Positions 15,088 through 24,101 of a DNA stretch of 64,000 nt are shown here, one piece after another. Under the pieces are notes generated by a model. That model saw only the letters and a program-made list of their open reading frames with translations, ran no database searches and was not told the origin of the DNA. The number at the start of each line of letters is the position of its first letter. Position 1 is the stretch's first letter. Made by a program: the position numbers and the translations under genes. The DNA comes from Saccharibacillus soli (GTDB lineage: Bacteria > Bacillota > Bacilli > Paenibacillales > Paenibacillaceae): assembly GCA_002189105.1 (NCBI GenBank), contig NIOB01000006.1, forward strand, positions 496,001-560,000, written 5' to 3'.

Positions 15088-17127
15088 TTAATTCAGCCAA
15101 TACGAGGTGAATCCGTCTTCGTCCAGACGGCGCAGCATATAGGCGATCTTGCGTGCGCTCTGGGGATAACGCGCGGCCGCCAGGCTCTCCCGGCTGCGGC
15201 GCCCCGAGTAGGCAGCCTCGGCGGAATCCTCCAGCTCGCGCCAGTCGAACGCTTTGGCAGCTTCGCTGCCCAGGCAGTGGCGCAGCAGATCCAGCAGCAC
15301 TTTTTTGACGGAATGGCGGCTTCCCTGCACACGGGGCAGAATCTTCTGCATCAGCTGGGCATCGAAGGCCTCGGCGCGGGTCAGAAGCTGAAAGCGCTGA
15401 TTATAGATCAGATAGAAGCAGACGGCATCCCGTACGCGAAACCCGACATGAGCCTGAATCTCTTCCAGCATGGCGTTGAGAGTGTTCAGTTCTTCAGCGG
15501 TTTGCTGAATGAGCTTGGCATGATCCTGCATCGCGTCCACCAGTTGAAGATATTCACTGCCGAGAAAATGCCGATCGACGAATAGCGGCTCCGCCTCGAC
15601 TTCCGCTTCGGCTCGAAGCTGAGGGAGCTGCATCAGATCGATGTGGTTAAACTCCAGCGTGCCTGCGCGGTCGAGCACCTTTTTGCTGAACGGATAGGTC
15701 GTCTCATCCATGTTGACCGTGCCGATCACGTAGACATTGCCGGGGATATACAGATCGCCATACGCGGCGCGATCTTCTTCATGTTCAAATAAGGCGCTGG
15801 GCAGCAGCGGCTGTGTAATGATCTCGCCTGCAAGCACTCCAGCATCTGCTGATCGGCCGCTTTCACTTGCCCCATTCCCTGCTGCCAACCCATTTCCGTC
15901 CTGTATAGCTACAGAGCGCCGACGCGTCTCCATGAGGCTGAGTACATCACTGAAATAGTGCTCCACACGAGCCAGATTCATCTCATCCAATACGATAAAA
16001 TGCGGTTTGTTCGCCTGCTGCGGACGCGAAGCTTCCTTGAGCGCCAGCGTGAGCGGGCCGGGCTTGAATCGACCGGATAGATCCTTGTAGCCAATAAGAT
16101 CTGCCGGGTCGTTCCAGTCCGGGCGTACCGGAATGAGGGTGAACTGTCCATTGGCAGGCGTCGCACCTACCGCTTCCGCAAACAGCCGAGCCAACTGGGT
16201 TTTGCCCGTTCCGGAGATCCCGGCCAAAATGACGAAAGGCCGGGTCTTGAGCGAGAGATAGAGCTGCTCAACCAGGCCAGCGGGAAAGGAGAATCCGCGC
16301 TGGCGGATATAGGCAGAGACATCGGCAATCGCGCTGGCGATCTGCTCATCTGCCAGATGCGGCCGGGCAGGCTCTGCGGGCGCAATAACCGCCTGCTCCG
16401 ATTCGGAGGCGGGGGCCACCAGATATTCCGCGCCGCTCTCCGCAATGAAGAAATGCGCGGGGCGCATCTCCTGGCCGCCCAGCGGACGCAGTTCCAGCCG
16501 ATACGTAAACGGCGTATCCGTCCGGTACAGATAGAGATATTCCGCGCGTTCCTCGCGCGGCAGATACGCATCCGGCGTATCGAAAGGGCTGCGCACAGCG
16601 GCCTGCTGCGCCGCTTCGCCGCGCGGCGGAATTCGCCGGCTGCCCGCCGAGGCGTCCCCGGCTGGTCCCGTCCGCCGCGCCTCCAGTGCGGCGGCATATA
16701 CCCCGGCCGGGCCGTACTCGCGGCCCTGCACGCGAGGAATCCCTGAAGCATCCGGCTGGCTGGCGAGCCGCTGGCTCCATTCCTCCACCTCCAGATAGGT
16801 GGAGGAGAAGGCGGACAGCAGAAACTGCTTGAACTCTTTGTTGGAGTCGTAGCGAATCTCCAGCGAGGTCTTGCCGCTGGGCACGGCGATTCGCCAGTGT
16901 TCCATGCGGGCTTCGTAGGTGGCGTAGACACCGCCATTTTCGTGCAGCAGGCGAATGGGACGGCTCTCGCCAATCGCCGGGAGCTTGCCGCCGCCTGCTT
17001 CTTCAAAGTCCGGATAGAAGTCGGGCGGAATCTCAAAGCCGTGCCCGAACAGGAATCCATCGACCTGCTTGCGTGCAATCAAGCCGGGGATACGGTCGTC
17101 TTTCCACCAGCTTCCGTTTTGTTTCAT
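15088..17127 (-). CDS. McrB-like AAA+ GTPase of a type IV-style restriction system
   Basis: About 679 residues. The C-terminal half is an McrB-family AAA+ motor: Walker A GISGTGKTQ (about residues 303-311), Walker B FIVLDEMNLA (about 377-386) and the McrB signature region GTVNMDETT (about 469-477). The N-terminal 250 residues hold a possible target-recognition domain (IRLLHENGGVYATYEARM) that I cannot assign, then a Pro/Arg/Ala-rich linker. GGAGG precedes three consecutive ATGs; the third (17127) has 8-base spacing. The usual nuclease partner is not adjacent: a DUF2357 nuclease lies at 21281-23275 on the other strand. GC content is like the host, so any transfer is old. Confidence 0.85.
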   Translation of the reverse strand: MKQNGSWWKDDRIPGLIARKQVDGFLFGHGFEIPPDFYPDFEEAGGGKLPAIGESRPIRLLHENGGVYATYEARMEHWRIAVPSGKTSLEIRYDSNKEFKQFLLSAFSSTYLEVEEWSQRLASQPDASGIPRVQGREYGPAGVYAAALEARRTGPAGDASAGSRRIPPRGEAAQQAAVRSPFDTPDAYLPREERAEYLYLYRTDTPFTYRLELRPLGGQEMRPAHFFIAESGAEYLVAPASESEQAVIAPAEPARPHLADEQIASAIADVSAYIRQRGFSFPAGLVEQLYLSLKTRPFVILAGISGTGKTQLARLFAEAVGATPANGQFTLIPVRPDWNDPADLIGYKDLSGRFKPGPLTLALKEASRPQQANKPHFIVLDEMNLARVEHYFSDVLSLMETRRRSVAIQDGNGLAAGNGASESGRSADAGVLAGEIITQPLLPSALFEHEEDRAAYGDLYIPGNVYVIGTVNMDETTYPFSKKVLDRAGTLEFNHIDLMQLPQLRAEAEVEAEPLFVDRHFLGSEYLQLVDAMQDHAKLIQQTAEELNTLNAMLEEIQAHVGFRVRDAVCFYLIYNQRFQLLTRAEAFDAQLMQKILPRVQGSRHSVKKVLLDLLRHCLGSEAAKAFDWRELEDSAEAAYSGRRSRESLAAARYPQSARKIAYMLRRLDEDGFTSYWLN

Positions 17128-17303
17128 CATCATATCCTCCGGTCTTTCAGTTCCGTCTTCGCCCGCAGACAGATGCAAGGCGTTCTTATCCCATTTTACC
17201 CGCTTCGCCCTGTAATCAAAAGGGCAAGCGGATGACCAAGCAGGCAGATCCGTTTACCGCGCTGCGGCATGGAGTGGGACGGCAAACCGATCGGGTAGAC
17301 GAA

Positions 17304-17337
17304 GAAGCCGATGCTCTCCGGGGAGAACATCGGCTTC
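17304..17337. other. Hairpin in the 375-base gap upstream of the McrB-like gene
   Basis: GAAGCCGATG and CATCGGCTTC with TCTCC/GGAGA inside form an almost perfect 15-bp stem. There is no T run on either side, so it is not a clear terminator. It could be an mRNA leader structure of the McrB-like gene or a protein site. The rest of 17128-17502 shows no gene. Confidence 0.5.
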
Positions 17338-17502
17338 CAAACTTTGAGCCTGAATTCATTTTCATGTGGTGAGTTTAGCTGCACGGTACTTCGTGATCGT
17401 TCCGGCACTCTGCACAGATCCGGAAGATCGGCCTCGATCACTTGTTACCCAAAGGTCGTTTCCTGTTGTTTGTTCCTTGTTCGTTGTCTTTGTAAGAGTC
17501 TG

Positions 17503-18048
17503 TTAATCGTCCAGATTTACGGTCGAGATTCCCGGCATCCCCGTCTTGGAAGCGGTGATCCAGATCTCGCCATCATCGGTCGAGGCGCCCTGCCAGTTCA
17601 CGAACAGCTCGGAGAATGAAGTCTCGGCAAGATTTTCCTTGATGTCTTGGGTGAAGATACGATCATAGTGCTTCAGGAGCTGTGCCTTGGTCTTGATAAC
17701 CATCTTCTGCTTATTGTCATCTCCGCTGTATACACTGAGCGGGTAGTGAATCCGCGCGGCTACACCCGCCTTATCGCCCTTGGCAACAGCTCGTTGCAGA
17801 TTGGCGTAATAAGCACGGACATTAGAAGCACTCTTGAAGCCGGCCACTTTCTCCAGTCGGTCTTCTACACCCGAAGCTGCTTGGGCAGTTGTCGAAGACG
17901 TGCTGACTGCCGCTGTCGGAGCCATGGAAGGTGAAGCTGCCGAGACCGGAAGCGCCAGAGCCGCCGTTAATGCCGCAGTCGCGGCTAGAGTCGTAGCTTT
18001 TTTCCAAGTGGATCTGCGATTCATGAAGTTCAGATTGAGATTGTTCAT
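17503..18048 (-). CDS. Secreted protein of unknown function
   Basis: 181 residues with a signal peptide (WKKATTLAATAALTAALALP, cleavage near VSAAS), a Ser/Thr/Ala-rich spacer, and a domain of about 115 residues. The mature part contains VRAYYANLQRAVAKGDKAGVAARIHYPLSV, which reads like a helix followed by an NTF2-like strand, and KAQLLKHYDRIFT; an NTF2/cystatin-type fold is possible but not proven. GGAGG is 8 bases before ATG 18048. Stands alone. Its upstream gap contains an 18-base palindrome that may control it. Confidence 0.75.
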   Translation of the reverse strand: MNNLNLNFMNRRSTWKKATTLAATAALTAALALPVSAASPSMAPTAAVSTSSTTAQAASGVEDRLEKVAGFKSASNVRAYYANLQRAVAKGDKAGVAARIHYPLSVYSGDDNKQKMVIKTKAQLLKHYDRIFTQDIKENLAETSFSELFVNWQGASTDDGEIWITASKTGMPGISTVNLDD

Positions 18049-18205
18049 AGGGATAACCTCCGATTGTAAGAATAGTCGCGGTTACAGGATAACCTTGGAC
18101 GAACCGGGGCGAATTGAATCAGTCAGATCAGGAGATCGGGATGAATCGAGAGGCGTGAGGACGTCCAAAACAGGCAGGAATAGTCGAGATACACATTCCG
18201 GATAA

Positions 18206-18223
18206 TTGTTGTATGTACAACAA
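18206..18223. promoter_or_regulatory. 18-bp palindrome between divergent genes
   Basis: TTGTTGTATGTACAACAA, perfect arms TTGTTGTA/TACAACAA around TG. It lies in the gap between the minus-strand secreted protein (158 bases) and the plus-strand GNAT (106 bases), so it could control either. Regulator unknown. Confidence 0.55.
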
Positions 18224-18328
18224 AATGATTATTCGATATACTCATTTTTATAAATATGTCGAACCGTACAAATCCGACCCCTGTACCCGTTTGGTGCAGT
18301 CGTCGAATATCGAGAGGATGAAGAGGGA

Positions 18329-18766
18329 ATGGAAGCCATAACGATTACCCGTGAACAGGAATTGGAGCAGGCATTTGATATTCGCAGAGAGGTATTTATT
18401 GACGAACAAGGCGTGCCTGCCGAAGATGAATTTGACGAGTTTGATCGATTGGACGGGCGATGCATCCACATTCTGATTGAACATGAGGATCAAGCGGTGG
18501 GGACAGGACGGATTCGCGCGGTTGAAGGTGTGGGCAAGCTGGAGCGCATCTGTATTCGGGAGCCTTACCGCAAGTTCGGCATCGGTCGCCGGATCATCGC
18601 TGGGCTGGAGCAGTTGGCAGGGGAGCAGGGGCTGCGCCAGGTCAAGCTGCATGGACAGACCCAGGCGAGAGGATTTTACGAAAAATTAGGCTACCAGGCG
18701 GCCTCCGACGAATTTATGGAAGACGGGATTCCACATCTGCTGATGATGAAGACGCTGACGGAGTAG
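18329..18766 (+). CDS. GNAT family N-acetyltransferase, ElaA/YjcF-like
   Basis: 145 residues, full length for the family. The N-terminal FDIRREVFIDEQGVPAEDEFDEFD is characteristic of the ElaA/YjcF branch, and LERICIREPYRKFGIGRRII is the acetyl-CoA-binding motif (R/Q-x-x-G-x-G/A). GFYEKLGYQ follows near the C-terminus. ATG 18329 is preceded by GAGAGGATGAAGAGGG. Substrate unknown. The downstream photolyase is on the same strand 158 bases away and is probably separate. Confidence 0.88.
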   Translation: MEAITITREQELEQAFDIRREVFIDEQGVPAEDEFDEFDRLDGRCIHILIEHEDQAVGTGRIRAVEGVGKLERICIREPYRKFGIGRRIIAGLEQLAGEQGLRQVKLHGQTQARGFYEKLGYQAASDEFMEDGIPHLLMMKTLTE

Positions 18767-18924
18767 AGGATCGTTGGGTGAGACGTCGCCGCATGCGGTA
18801 GGGAAATAATTCAGCCTCACTGCCTTTTGACTCTCCATGTGCTTCAGGCGTTCCGTTTGGTGCTGGACTCGGTTAATATGAAGTGAACGATTATCTACCG
18901 AACCCCGGAAGGAGCACATCCGCC

Positions 18925-20268
18925 TTGAAATTGTTTATTCACCGCAAGGACCTGCGTACCGAAGATCTGGCTGCCTTTGATTATCTGCACGAGGCGGGTC
19001 AACCTGTGCTGCATCTGCTGATTCTCGATTCTTTTTTATTGAAAAAAGACCGGGAAAAGGAGCACAGCGGCGTCAATTTCCTGCGCCATGTGTCACGTCT
19101 GCACAGGCAGTATGACAAAGCCGGACGCACCCTGCATATGGCGTATGGCGAGCCGCATGAAGTGCTGTCTCATCTGCTGAAGTCACTCAAGGGGAGCGAG
19201 CAGGAGATTGACGAAGTGGTGGTTCACCGGGACTTCACGCCTTATGCACGTGAGCGCGACCGCAAGCTCAAGCAGGTGACGGAAGACCAGGGTGCGGCCT
19301 TCACGTCCATTCTCGATACGCTGATGGCTGACCCGGAGCGCTTTGCCGAGTTTACGGGCAAGGATGGCTATTATAAGATCTTCGCTCCTTTTCATAAAAA
19401 GTGGCTGGAGTATCTCGCACATTCGCCTAACGAACCGTCTTCCGTTACACTTGCCGATCTGCAAGCAGGCGAGGCGAATCCCGATTGGTCGAAGAAATTC
19501 CAACCGCCATTCGATCTGGACGAGTATGAGCCAGCCGATGAATGGGAGCAGAAGCTTGAGGACTTCCTGAAAGACGGAATCCGCGAGTACGGCGATAAGC
19601 GCGACTATTATCCCGAGCTGCCCGCGAGCGGAGTCAATCCCCACGTGAACGCGGGAGCAGTCTCGATTCGGGAATTGTATGCGCGGGCGATTCGGCTGGA
19701 TGGAAGCGAGGAGTGGGTGCGCCAACTGGCTTTCCGTGACTTTTATCTGTATCTGGCCATTTATGATGAAGACTATTTTTCCTATGAGAAAAAGTATGAC
19801 CTATCCGGCCTGACGAAGGAACATTTCGAGCGCTGGGCCAAAGGAGAAACCGGAATCCCGGTCATCGACGCGGCCATGCGCGGGCTGAACGAGACGGGAC
19901 TGATGCCCAATCGACTGCGGATTTTGTGTGCGATGTTCCTGACCAAAAACCTGCAATGTCCCTTTACGCTGGGGGAAAACTATTTCCGGCGCAAGCTGCT
20001 GGACTATGATAATGTGCAAAATCGCGGGAATTGGCTGTGGTGCGCATCGCTGGGTGCCAACTCGTCTCCCTATTTCCGCGTCGTCAATCCCGTCACCCAG
20101 TCGGAGAAGTACGATCCAAACGGCGAACATATTCGCCAATGGCTGCCCGAGCTAAAAGACGAATCGGTCAAGACGATTCACAAGCCGCGCAAGGATGCCA
20201 TTGTGGATCTCAAGGCGTCACGGGCTGCGGCAATCGAGACGTACAAATCCATCGTCAACGGGCCGTAG
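18925..20268 (+). CDS. phr: Deoxyribodipyrimidine photolyase
   Basis: 447 residues. DNA photolyases use FAD and blue light to reverse UV pyrimidine dimers. The N-terminal antenna domain begins KLFIHRKDLRTEDLAAF; the C-terminal FAD domain contains LAFRDFYLYLAIYDEDYF, GIPVIDAAMRGLNETGLMPN and the photolyase signature NRGNWLWCASLGANSSPYFR. TTG 18925 is chosen: GGAAGGAG lies 11 bases ahead, while the GTG 14 codons upstream has no binding site. A terminator follows at 20324. It lies between the McrB-like and DUF2357 genes but has no clear link to them. Confidence 0.93.
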   Translation: MKLFIHRKDLRTEDLAAFDYLHEAGQPVLHLLILDSFLLKKDREKEHSGVNFLRHVSRLHRQYDKAGRTLHMAYGEPHEVLSHLLKSLKGSEQEIDEVVVHRDFTPYARERDRKLKQVTEDQGAAFTSILDTLMADPERFAEFTGKDGYYKIFAPFHKKWLEYLAHSPNEPSSVTLADLQAGEANPDWSKKFQPPFDLDEYEPADEWEQKLEDFLKDGIREYGDKRDYYPELPASGVNPHVNAGAVSIRELYARAIRLDGSEEWVRQLAFRDFYLYLAIYDEDYFSYEKKYDLSGLTKEHFERWAKGETGIPVIDAAMRGLNETGLMPNRLRILCAMFLTKNLQCPFTLGENYFRRKLLDYDNVQNRGNWLWCASLGANSSPYFRVVNPVTQSEKYDPNGEHIRQWLPELKDESVKTIHKPRKDAIVDLKASRAAAIETYKSIVNGP

Positions 20269-20323
20269 AGGTACAGGAGGCGTGTGAAGCGTGCAGCCAT
20301 CGCCATTAAGAATATTCAGAACA

Positions 20324-20364
20324 AAACGCACCTCGGGGAGGACTTTCCCGGGGTGCGTCTTTTT
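20324..20364. terminator. Terminator after phr
   Basis: AAACGCACC and GGTGCGTCT with GGGGA/TCCCC inside, followed by TTTTT; also usable by the convergent 20410 gene. Confidence 0.85.
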
Positions 20365-20409
20365 AAATGATGCAGAGGCAACAATCAAAGATCATCAAAG
20401 AAGCCGCGA

Positions 20410-21006
20410 TCAAGGAAGCTGGCCCGAACCGACATACTTCTGTTTGGCTGGGCTCCAGGTATAAACGGCATGGGCGAGATCCCAGCCTCCCTGCTCCCGA
20501 TAATGCTTCCAGTCCTGATGAATACGGCCTTTTTTGTCGATCCACACACCCTGGTCGCCCATAACTTCAAAGGTCTTGACCAGAGTGCCGCCCTGGAGTC
20601 GATAGACATTCATGATCGTATTGGATGGGCCAACTTCAAAAGTAACGGCTGTCTGCTTTTCCTGAGGACTGACATGAAACGTCTTGATTGTGGGTGCGTC
20701 AAAAAACTCGTCGCTCACGATGCCGGTCTGAATGAGCAGGACATACCCTTTGACATTCACCAGGAAAAGGCTGCCGGATTCGGTCAGAATCAGGGTTTCA
20801 TAGCGGCCATCTCCATCCAGATCATCTGTACGGATCGAGGCGATTGGGGTGTGAGCATACGTTTTGGCGAAGATTTTCTTGGCTTTGTAAGTGGCTTGAT
20901 CTCGGGCATTGGTTTGTTGAGCCGCTGACGCCACAGAGAGCGAGGCTTCGCTGGAGGTGACAAGCAGAGCGGCGGTCAACAATGATAAGATAAACTTGTT
21001 CGGCAT
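20410..21006 (-). CDS. Secreted protein with FG-GAP/VCBS-like calcium motif
   Basis: 198 residues. Signal peptide MPNKFILSLLTAALLVTSSEA, then a domain containing RTDDLDGDGRYETLIL, where D-x-D-x-D-G is the calcium-loop pattern of FG-GAP/VCBS repeats, and a beta-rich rest (SGSLFLVNVKGYVLLIQTG). Probably exported. Start ATG 21006 is preceded by GGGAGAATCC. No partner genes; the region just upstream is occupied by MITE-like copy B. Function unknown. Confidence 0.72.
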   Translation of the reverse strand: MPNKFILSLLTAALLVTSSEASLSVASAAQQTNARDQATYKAKKIFAKTYAHTPIASIRTDDLDGDGRYETLILTESGSLFLVNVKGYVLLIQTGIVSDEFFDAPTIKTFHVSPQEKQTAVTFEVGPSNTIMNVYRLQGGTLVKTFEVMGDQGVWIDKKGRIHQDWKHYREQGGWDLAHAVYTWSPAKQKYVGSGQLP

Positions 21007-21086
21007 TTAGAGGATTCTCCCTTTCTGGATCATTTGTTTAGGGGTCATTCATCATGACTTCCTATTATTACATGTTATGAGCAGCC

Positions 21087-21250
21087 TAGGGCGTGTACGC
21101 AAACTTCGAGGGGCGCAGATTTAGGCGAATTTTCGATCTCAACAAGGAAGGGTTCCGAAGGCGTGCCGGGGCACGTCAAGGAGCGCTGACGCCGTGGAGG
21201 GCGAAAAGGCGACTGAAGATGCACATCGTTAAGTTTGCGTACACGGCCTA
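21087..21250. mobile_element. MITE-like repeat, copy B
   Basis: 164 bases with inverted ends TAGGGCGTGTACGCAAACTT (21087-21106) and its complement at 21231-21250, matching at 19 of 20 positions. CTAG occurs at both edges, consistent with a TA duplication. The interior repeats the blocks of copy A and contains GCGTGCCGGGGCACGT, a small hairpin. It ends 30 bases before the DUF2357 nuclease start, so it may supply or disturb that gene's promoter. Confidence 0.78.
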
Positions 21251-21280
21251 GCTATTATAACCTGATGGAGGACGTGTATC

Positions 21281-23275
21281 ATGCCATTCCTACCGCTGAT
21301 GCCTGTCGATTCCAGCACCGAGCTGCTGCGAATCGACAGCAATCTGTTTGAATTATATATCGCTGGAGAGCCGATCCACGAGACGGCAGAGCGGTTGAGG
21401 CTGCACCGCGATGCGGAGAGCGGGCAGCGGATTGAAGCACGTTTTGATGTGCGTAGCGGCTCCAGCCGGTTGGAGCTGCTCCAGGTTCGACTGTTCTCGC
21501 CGCAGACCGGGCGGGCAGAGGACTGGGAGACGGGGATGCCGGCTTATCCCTGCTTCTACGAAACCAAGACCTATGAGCTGACGCTGGTGAAGCGTGATCC
21601 CACGCTAAATCTGACGTTCCATCATGAGAACGTGAATCTGCGGCGGCGCATCAAGCCGCGCGGCAGCCGCGTGCTGTCCGGTACGCTGGACTTCGGCAGC
21701 GAGATTGGCGAGACGGAGCTTCAGATTCGATTGGAGGGACAGACTGTGCTGTCCGTCTTCATCGAGATCTTCCCGGCGAAGCTCGATTATCGGCGCGACT
21801 ATGTGCGCCTGATGGAAGAAGTGGACGAGGAGGCCTACGACCTCTCGTTCGATTTCCTGCGCCGGACGTATCGACCGGCGGCGAGCGCAGAGACGCCAAG
21901 GCAGAGCCTGGCGGAGTTCCACGCCATGCTGCGCGAGCTGTTTGGGCGCATGGAGAGCGCCATGATGCGGATCAGTGCGCATCCGCATCACCGCCTGGAG
22001 AGCGAGCGGCATCTGACCGAGAGCGGACGGGCGCGGCGCACAGACCGCGCTACCCTGGACGATCTGCGCCGACATCCGCAGCGCCTTCATGCGGATGCAG
22101 AGGGCAGCCTGGAGCTGGGCGGCAGGCGGTATACCCCGTCGAGGCTGCTGGAGCCTCGGCGCAGAATTTCGACCGATACGGACGAAAATCGCTTTCTGCG
22201 CTGGATGCTGGAGCGCACGGCGGCAAGAGTGGATGCTCTGCGCCGCGAGCTGAAGGACAGCCGCGCCGGGCGCGACCCGCTGCCGGAGCGCGAACTTGAA
22301 ATCATTCGGCGGCGGATTGCCGCCATGTTGAATCTGGATTTCCTGCGGGGTGCCAGCTCGCTGCGGCAGATCAACGTAACCCTGGTGCTTCAGATGGCAC
22401 CGGGTTACCGGGAGATGTACAAGCTGCATCTGCTGCTGCTGCGCGGATTATCGATCCGCGAAGGCTTGATGCGGCTGTCGCTCAAGGATATGGCGCAGCT
22501 GTATGAATACTGGTGCTTCCTGAAGCTGCACCGCCTGCTCATGCGGCGCTGCCGACTGATTCGCCGCGCCGGGCCGGGGATTGACCGCAGCGGCCTGTTC
22601 CCTTCCTTGATTCGCGGCAGTGCTTCGCGCCTGGAATATGAACACCGCGAGAGCGGAACGCAGCTCTCGCTGCTCTACAATCCGTCCATGCTTGGGCGCA
22701 GTCGGCCCACCACGGAGCAGAAGCCCGATCTGCTGCTCACGCTGCGGTATCCCGAATCCTCAACTGAAATTCACAGCCGCAGCGCGGAAGGGGCAGCCGC
22801 CCAAGCTGTACACGCCGATTCAACGACCACACCGCAGCCGACTGCACTGCCGCTGGTCCAGCCGGGAATTCGCCCGGTGCCCCCGCGCGAGACCCGGTTG
22901 GTGCTGGATGCCAAATACCGGCTTGACCCTGCCGCAGCGGGCAGCCGCTATCATTCGCTATATGGCACACCGGGTCCGCTGGAGGAAGACATCAACGTGA
23001 TGCACCGCTACCGTGACGCGATTGTGCGGCGAACGGAGGTGGACGGCGGCGGATACGAACGCAGCGTGTCCTCGGCCTGTGTCCTGTTTCCCTACGCGGA
23101 TGAAGCCGAATTCGCGGAGCATCATTTTTACCGCAGCATTGGCAAGGTAGGAGTTGGAGCACTGCCCTTCCTGCCCGGTTCGACCCATTTGGCGGAGGAA
23201 TGGCTGGACGGATTGCTCAAGCCGACGGAGCAGATGGAGGGAATCCAGGGTAATAACGAGGGGAGCCGCCGTTGA
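21281..23275 (+). CDS. DUF2357 PD-(D/E)XK nuclease, McrC-like
   Basis: 664 residues. The C-terminal RLVLDAKYRLDP holds the D-x-K core (Asp about 543, Lys about 545) of the PD-(D/E)XK nuclease fold, followed by DINVMHRYRDAIVRR as in DUF2357/DUF524 proteins. The first 200 residues form a beta-rich DUF2357-type region, and the middle is a long Arg/Leu-rich helical part. GGAGG stands 9 bases before ATG 21281. Such nucleases work with McrB-like GTPases; the only one nearby is at 15088-17127 on the opposite strand, an unusual split arrangement. The MITE-like copy B lies immediately upstream. Confidence 0.82.
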   Translation: MPFLPLMPVDSSTELLRIDSNLFELYIAGEPIHETAERLRLHRDAESGQRIEARFDVRSGSSRLELLQVRLFSPQTGRAEDWETGMPAYPCFYETKTYELTLVKRDPTLNLTFHHENVNLRRRIKPRGSRVLSGTLDFGSEIGETELQIRLEGQTVLSVFIEIFPAKLDYRRDYVRLMEEVDEEAYDLSFDFLRRTYRPAASAETPRQSLAEFHAMLRELFGRMESAMMRISAHPHHRLESERHLTESGRARRTDRATLDDLRRHPQRLHADAEGSLELGGRRYTPSRLLEPRRRISTDTDENRFLRWMLERTAARVDALRRELKDSRAGRDPLPERELEIIRRRIAAMLNLDFLRGASSLRQINVTLVLQMAPGYREMYKLHLLLLRGLSIREGLMRLSLKDMAQLYEYWCFLKLHRLLMRRCRLIRRAGPGIDRSGLFPSLIRGSASRLEYEHRESGTQLSLLYNPSMLGRSRPTTEQKPDLLLTLRYPESSTEIHSRSAEGAAAQAVHADSTTTPQPTALPLVQPGIRPVPPRETRLVLDAKYRLDPAAAGSRYHSLYGTPGPLEEDINVMHRYRDAIVRRTEVDGGGYERSVSSACVLFPYADEAEFAEHHFYRSIGKVGVGALPFLPGSTHLAEEWLDGLLKPTEQMEGIQGNNEGSRR

Positions 23276-23316
23276 CCCCGGCAGCCATCTTGGGAAGAAG
23301 AGAGGAAGTGTTTGCA

Positions 23317-23946
23317 TTGGAAAATGTGATCGTCGTCTTTTTCAACGAAGAGAGTAAAGCGTATCAAGCCCTGTCTGAACTTAAAAGTCGTTCAATCGCG
23401 CCGGATTATACGGTCAGCGAAGCAGCTGTCGTGAAGAAAGAGAACGGACGCATCGTGTTCAAGGACGGCTACAATTTTGATACGGGGTTCGGTGGACGTC
23501 TGTTGGCGGGCAGTCTGATCGGTTCATTTGTCGGGATTCTGGGCGGTCCATTCGGGATTCTGCTGGGCGGAAGCATCGGTTCTCTGATTGGCGCTTCGCT
23601 TGCGGGCAGCAAGGCCGAAGAGAAAGCGGGGATTCTGGAGCTTACCGCCGATTCGTTGGCCGAAGGAGAGAGCGGCCTGGTTGCCCTCGCTCAGGAAGAA
23701 CGGATCGATTCGCTGAATACGTATTTCCATTCGCTGGATTCACGTCTTGTGCTGCGGCGTGATGTCGAAGATGTCGAAGATGAGCTGGTTCAAGCCCGTG
23801 AAGCGGAAGAAGAGATGGCCAAGGAAGCGCGCCAGAAGCTGCGGGACAAACGACAGAACGAGCTGCGCGACCGGGCAGAGAATGTGCGGGATCGAATCCG
23901 TGAGGAATTCGAGCAGTTCCGCGAGCGTTTTAGAGGCGATCGCTAA
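23317..23946 (+). CDS. DUF1269-like protein with glycine-rich membrane segment
   Basis: 209 residues. It begins ENVIVVFFNEESKAYQALSEL and contains a glycine-rich hydrophobic stretch (about residues 60-95: LIGSFVGILGGPFGILLGG) typical of DUF1269 proteins, and ends in a long charged coiled coil (QAREAEEEMAKEARQKL and onwards). TTG 23317 is used because GAGAGG lies ahead at good distance; the TTG overlapping the nuclease stop has none. It directly follows the DUF2357 gene and may be co-transcribed, but the family has no known restriction role. A terminator follows. Confidence 0.75.
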   Translation: MENVIVVFFNEESKAYQALSELKSRSIAPDYTVSEAAVVKKENGRIVFKDGYNFDTGFGGRLLAGSLIGSFVGILGGPFGILLGGSIGSLIGASLAGSKAEEKAGILELTADSLAEGESGLVALAQEERIDSLNTYFHSLDSRLVLRRDVEDVEDELVQAREAEEEMAKEARQKLRDKRQNELRDRAENVRDRIREEFEQFRERFRGDR

Positions 23947-23974
23947 TCACACCAAGTTCATAACCGCCCACGTT

Positions 23975-24014
23975 AAAAGCCCCGGATTCCGGATCATCGG
24001 AATTCGGGGCTTTG
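23975..24014 (+). terminator. Terminator after the DUF2357/DUF1269 pair
   Basis: AAAGCCCCGGATTCCG pairs with CGGAATTCGGGGCTTT with one mismatch. T run is short. Confidence 0.7.
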
Positions 24015-24101
24015 TGCAAAGTTCGTCGAATGAAGGGTCAGAGAGACATGGACGCCAGGGCAGTCAGCGACAATAGGCGTCGAGTACACCGGTTCGGCGG
24101 A

